This document shows, one piece after another, positions 59,503 to 64,000 of a stretch of DNA of 64,000 bases. Source of the DNA: Antedon mediterranea (taxonomy: Eukaryota > Echinodermata > Crinoidea > Comatulida > Antedonidae); contig NC_092675.1 of the NCBI RefSeq assembly GCF_964355755.1, positions 11,981,312 through 12,045,311 on the forward strand, given 5' to 3'. A program made the position numbers and the translations under genes. The notes under the pieces were generated by a model. The model saw only the letters and a program-made list of their open reading frames with translations, did no database searches and was not told where the DNA came from. Positions within the stretch are counted from its first letter, which is position 1, and every line of letters begins with the position of its first letter.

Positions 59503-61023
59503 CTAGACATGTAACTCGTCACTTTGACGAGTTTGGTTATCCGCCGCGCAAGTGGTGCAACATTAACATTAAGGGGATAGGTTGAGGACAAAAGGAAGTG
59601 TTCACGTTGGCATTATGACCTGAACTGAAGAATATGATATGTTGTTATTGCTGAATTTTATTATTTAAATTCATATATAGTATACACAGTATCTGTATCC
59701 ATATCACATACAGTGTAGAATAGGTGAAATTACGGGACCCGCTATTTATTGCAATTTTTAACATGTTGACGGTTTTAAAATGAAACGCGAAGGTAGCAAT
59801 TCCGAAAGGAAATTATCTCAGCAACAACGTATTAGCGTGTAGAAGAAATTTGAATACGTGAAATATTGATGCGCGCTCTTTTAAATGTAATGAATTATGA
59901 CGCAAAAGATGAAAATACGACCTTTTTTATTTAACTGGCCATATGATGACGTCACAACATCCGATTGGCAACATTTTTACATAATTTCGTATCTACAATC
60001 CAATAGCTTCCAGAAAAAGTTTTAATCGTGATTATCACATTTTATTCTTACGAGCTATAACAGATTAAAATTTACTGTAAAGATGAAATTAATGCCACAC
60101 GTGATTTAAATTTTTAGGCATGATGACGTCAAAAAAATTAAAATATTTTTAACTCATGCGAAAGATACTTGATTGACCTAGACAATATCAAAATCGGGGT
60201 GAAAATGGAAAACGGATAAGTGGAGATGCGCTCTATTCAATGTGATGAGCTATGACGAAAGATACAAAAATCCTAAATTTTATATTCGTGTGGCCATACG
60301 ATGACGTCACAATGTCAGGTTAGCCATATTACTACTTGATCCGATATCTACAACTCATCTACTTCCAGAATATGCCATCCACAAAAAGTTGACCGTCTAG
60401 TTTAGAAATTACGACTGTTTAAAAAAAGGCATATTTTAAACGAATTTTTTACCCTTTTCATAAAAAACGCGCGCCAATTGTCCAATTCGACGTGCTCGTA
60501 TGACGTATCTTTAAGTCGAAATTGTTTAAAATTTCGTAAAATTACTTGAAAAAGCTGGAACAACATAAATCACGCGAAAAAAATACGTTTTCAATGCTAC
60601 GTGCGCACCGCACACGTAAAAATGTGCGCACGCGTGGGAATTTTTGACATGCTTAAAACGACATGAAACGCGTAGAAAGTTGATTATAAATTAATTTTGC
60701 GCATTTTGAAATTTTATATGCGCGTGCGCGCGTAACTTTGTGTAAAACACGCAATTTTTTTTCAACAGAAAGTTAGCGCATGATATAAATTAAACTTTTG
60801 CAAAGTTTCAAGTTGAAATGTTATTTGGTTGTCGAGCTATGTTAAATACGACAAATTCGTTAAATCGCGCGTAAGTCACGTTGCGCAATTGTAAACATCA
60901 TGAAAAGCTTCGCTGCACATCTTCATGTGCACGACGATATGTTGAGAAAGTTACAAAATGTTATGTTTGCAAGTTTTCGAGAAAAGCGTTCCACAAAAAT
61001 CATACAGAAAGAAAGAAGAGAAA
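59503..61023 (+). repeat. U43, lone family A unit, close to U3
   Basis: 1521 bp of family A between two B units. Nearly the same as U3 apart from the U3 head duplication and some small indels. Joins both neighbours at ordinary CTAG junctions with no hairpins, so it looks like one whole unit placed in a B context. Confidence 0.92.
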
Positions 61024-61194
61024 CTAGATCTGAACTCGTCACTTGAGGACGAGTTTGGTTATCCGCCCGCAACAAAACATATTTTGAGCATTCAAGTACT
61101 TTTCAGTTTTTGGCTTTTCCAAAAAAGTAGCCTATTCGAAATTAAAACTGCCTTTTCAGTGTAACAACCAAATAAATCCTTATATTTAATTGTT

Positions 61195-61267
61195 TTCTCG
61201 TGACGGGACTCGATCCCGGTACCTCTGATACCAAAGTCGGTTGCACTACACATCGAGTCATATGAGC
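61195..61267 (-). pseudogene. tRNA-like element of U44 (A54 variant)
   Basis: GGGATCGAGTCCC T arm as in U8. The A box is changed to TGACTCGATGTG, and the 3' side reads CACGAGA. Confidence 0.5.
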
Positions 61268-62583
61268 ACCTGCCGAAGATAATCCGAAGAAAGATTACTC
61301 GTTCGTTCGGTATGTCGTGAACTCCCTCGATGCAAGTTGATTATTACATATCGAACTAAATCATAATTTTTACTATGATGAAATCTTCATAAATTTTAAA
61401 CAGTGACATATTATGAAAGAGCATACTTTCAAGTTTTATATATTAACATGTGAAGAAAAAATATAACAGTTATGTCTATTGTTTTGCTCTTTGAAAATGT
61501 TATCGTTTGTTTGATGATAACAATTTCCAAAATTATATTTAATATGCAAATAGTGTAGCCAGCAAACACGTTTTAACATTAAAAATTATTATAAATCAGA
61601 TCTATGATTCATAAACTGCAAGAAATAAAAATAAAAAATAGGGGTAACCTTGCATTCTGATGAACTGTATCGTTTTTAAAAGTAGACATATTTTGCAACA
61701 TTTTCACAATTTTTTGACGTTTTTCTGCGCAACCAGTCATGTTTAACGTGCTCGTAGAACGCCATTTCAAGTTGAATAGTGAATAAAATAACGTAAAATT
61801 GTTAACCAAAGATGTAAAAACATAAATCGTGTAAAAGAAATGCTCATACGCGTTCCCTGCGCCGTGCGCGCGTAAAAATGTGCGCACCAGTGGCAATTTT
61901 TTAAACGCTTAAAATGACCTGAATCGTGCTCTAATTTAATCAGAAATTAATTTCAAGCATTTTAAAACTTCAAACGTCGTTTACGCGCGCACTTTCGAAT
62001 GTTACAAAATTCGTTAGGGTTAAAAAAGTTAACAATTGATGTGAAGCAAACGTGGCTGAAAATTACGTTAAAAAATATTTATCTGTTTCAAAGTTATGAT
62101 CAATTTAAGATTTTCAGAAAATCGCGCGTAACTTACGATACGCGCCTCTGACAGCGTCCAAAAGCTTGGCTGCACAATTTCAGTTAGATGTCAAAATGTT
62201 GACCAAGTTACAACATGTTATGTTAACGCGTTGCAGAGAAACAGCGTGTACAAATTTGGAGAATTTTTAAATTTCAAACGCAATTTACGCGAAAATTTTC
62301 TAGTCTCCAAAAATTTGGTAGAGATCGAAAAAGTTAGCCATTGATGTGAAGAAAACGTGGCTGAAAATTTCGTTAAAAAATATTTATCGGTTTCGAAGTT
62401 ATGACCGATTTAAGATTTTCAGAAAATCGCGCGTAACTTACGCTACGCGGATCTGACATTGTCAAAAAGCTTGGCAGTACATCTTCAGTTAAATGTCTAT
62501 ATGTTGACGAAGTTACAACATGTTATGTTAACACGTTAAAGAGAAAACGCGTGCACAAAATCCGAGAAAGAAAGAAGAATAAT

Positions 62584-63005
62584 AAAAAAAAAAAAAAAAA
62601 AAAAAGTAACACTACAATAACAAAGGTTATCCGCTTGAGGCGGATAACCAATAAAAAGTTGATGTTGATGATGATTTCGTACAATCACAAGAGGTTATCC
62701 TGCAACTTCGTTGCGGATAACCAAAAAGTAACACTACAATTCCAAGGGCTTATCCGCTTGAGGCGGATAACCAAAAAAAAAAAAGTAACACTACAATAAC
62801 AAATGCTTATCCGCTTGAGGCGGATAACCAAAAAGTAACACTACAATTCCAAGGGCTTATCCGCTTGAGGCGGATAACCAATAAAAAAAAAAAAAAAGTA
62901 ACACTACAATAACAAATGCTTATCCGCTTGAGGCGGATAACCAATAAAAAAAAAAAAAAGTAACACTACAATAACAAATGCTTATCCGCTTGAGGCGGAT
63001 AACCA
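62584..63005 (+). repeat. Tail-cassette array of U44 (seven hairpins)
   Basis: Hairpins at 62625-62649, 62693-62722, 62747-62772, 62805-62829, 62854-62879, 62918-62942 and 62980-63004. The second is the A-type bulged-T hairpin with a TTGATGTTGATGATGA spacer. The rest are B-type with loop TTGAG. Two B subtypes alternate (AATAACAAATGC and ATTCCAAGGGC), and A-run length varies. It could be mistaken for a CRISPR array, but the spacers are shared and A-rich. Confidence 0.9.
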
Positions 63006-64000
63006 ACTAAACATGAAACTCGTCACTTTGACGAGTTAGTTATCCGCACGACAAACGCCACGCGCACGTCATACGTTGGAATTTTGCACACGGAAAAAAA
63101 TTATGACATTATGACCTGAACTGAAGAATATCATATGCTGTTAGTGCTGAATTCTGTCAATTTTGTGTCATATAGTATATACAGTGCAAACGGTATAATC
63201 TGTATACATGTTACATACAGTGTAGAATAGGTGAAATTACGGGTCCCCCCGTTTATTCTTATTTTTAACACGGCTTCGGTATCAAAATGAAACAATAAGA
63301 TAGCAATTTCGGAAGGAAATTATCTCAGCAGCAACATATTAACGTGTAGAAGGAATTTGAATACGTAAAATATAGATGCGCGCCCTTTTAAATGTGATGA
63401 ACTATTACGCAAAATATGAAAATACGACTTTTTTTATTCAACTGGCCATATGATGACGTCACAACATCCGATTGGCAAAATGTTTACATGAATTCGTATC
63501 TACAATCCAATAGCTTCCAGAAAACGTTTTAATCATGATTATCACGTTTTATTCTGACGAGCTATAACAGATTGAAATTTACTGTAAAGATGAAATTTAA
63601 GGCACAAGTAATTTAAATTTGTAGGCATGATGACGTCATAACAATTAAAATATTTTTAACTCATGCAAAGGATAGTTGATTGACCTAGACAATATCAAAA
63701 TCGGGGTGAAAATGGAAAACGGATAAGTGGAGATGCGCTCTATTAAATGTGATTCGCTATGACAAAAGAGAAAAAATCCCTATATTTTATATTCGAGTGG
63801 CCATACGATGACGTCATAATGTCCGGTTAGCCATATTGATGCATGATTCGATATCTACAACTCATCATCTTCCAGAATACGTAATAAAAACAACTTTTAC
63901 CGTTTAGTTTAGAAACTACAACTGTTTAAAAAAAGGTATAATTTTGACAAATTTTGATGAATTTTTGAACTTTTTCATAAAAAACGCACATAAATTATCC
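63006..64000 (+). repeat. U45, family A unit, 3'-truncated by the window edge
   Basis: Begins CTAAACATGAAACTCGTC with an AGTTATCCGCACGAC head. Both 355 bp subcopies with TGACGTCA sites are present. The unit is a distinct A sub-lineage, with TTCGAGTGGCC as in C. The array therefore continues beyond the window. Confidence 0.9.

Larger units (their letters stand above)
61024..63005 (+). repeat. U44, family B-long unit with seven tail hairpins
   Basis: 1982 bp: a B-long body of about 1560 bp plus the largest cassette array in the window. The 5' part matches U8. The next junction reads CTAA instead of CTAG. Confidence 0.92.

Noticed and set aside
62584-63005. CRISPR array
   Set aside because: The repeated hairpins are palindromic, but the spacers are shared A-rich blocks rather than unique sequences. 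No cas genes are present and the context is eukaryotic.
1199-63005. Canonical Helitron with 5' TC and 3' CTRR plus hairpin
   Set aside because: The 5' TC is not directly after CTAG and is absent in A heads, and no Rep-helicase is present. Kept only as a looser Helitron/Helentron-like hypothesis.
1-64000. Bacterial or viral origin
   Set aside because: No coding density, ribosome-binding sites or recognisable proteins. Satellite-like structure, a TTAA MITE and pol III-type boxes fit a eukaryotic genome.

Overview
This window is a gene-free eukaryotic repeat array. No credible protein-coding gene, standard tRNA or rRNA is visible. The longest open frame is about 107 codons, and every recurring frame is repeated only because the DNA around it is repeated. 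The organism is probably an invertebrate animal. The hints are an AT-rich, CpG-retaining satellite-like array, a TTAA-flanked piggyBac-like MITE carrying a CCTAGG/AGGCCT cluster of a kind common in marine deuterostome DNA, and pol III-type boxes. No protein is available to fix the taxon, so the assignment is weak.

Almost every base belongs to 46 head-to-tail units (named U0 to U45 here), all on the same strand and mostly 1.15-1.6 kb long. Each unit has (i) a CTAG junction, (ii) a 5' 'head' 6-8 nt later: a hairpin with stem AACTCGTC/GACGAGTT followed by GGTTATCCGC, (iii) a body with internal tandem duplications, TGACGTCA palindromes and a central CG-rich hairpin, (iv) a purine-rich body end resembling GAAAGAAAGAAGAA, and (v) zero to seven optional 'tail cassettes': an A-rich spacer, a block like ACAATAACAAG, then a hairpin GGTTATCCGC...GCGGATAACC ending 2-4 nt before the next CTAG. 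I place unit starts at the C of CTAG; the true ends of the amplifying unit are unknown.

There are five families. A (about 1.52 kb; U0-U6, U14-U15, U43, U45) has an internal 355-357 bp duplication. B (U7-U13, U38-U40, U42, U44) carries a minus-strand tRNA-like element with pol III A- and B-box-like sequences, and comes as B-long (about 1.56-1.6 kb, with a 304 bp internal duplication) and B-short (about 1.26 kb). C (about 1.15-1.22 kb; U16-U25, U27-U36) looks like A reduced to one 355 bp copy. D (U26) combines a C-type head and tail with an A-type double body. E (U41) is a very divergent B-like unit. U37 is a B/C chimera.

Layout: A block (1-10990), B block (10991-22251) with a 1046 bp MITE inside U11, two A units (22252-25295), a long C block with D inside (25296-50827), then a mixed B/E/A region (50828-64000). 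Several right-hand units are near-identical to left-hand ones about 40-55 kb away (U7/U38, U10/U40, U12/U42, U3/U43).

The most interesting signal is that the head motif and the tail hairpin arms vary together between lineages (GGTTATCCGC, AGTTATCCGCAC, AGGTTATATGCAT), and the head hairpin keeps its pairing in the divergent E unit. That suggests a constrained end-recognition structure. The best working hypothesis is a non-autonomous rolling-circle (Helitron/Helentron-like) element, or another hairpin-recognised element, amplified as a tandem array. This is inference: no transposase is present and the ends do not match canonical Helitrons exactly.
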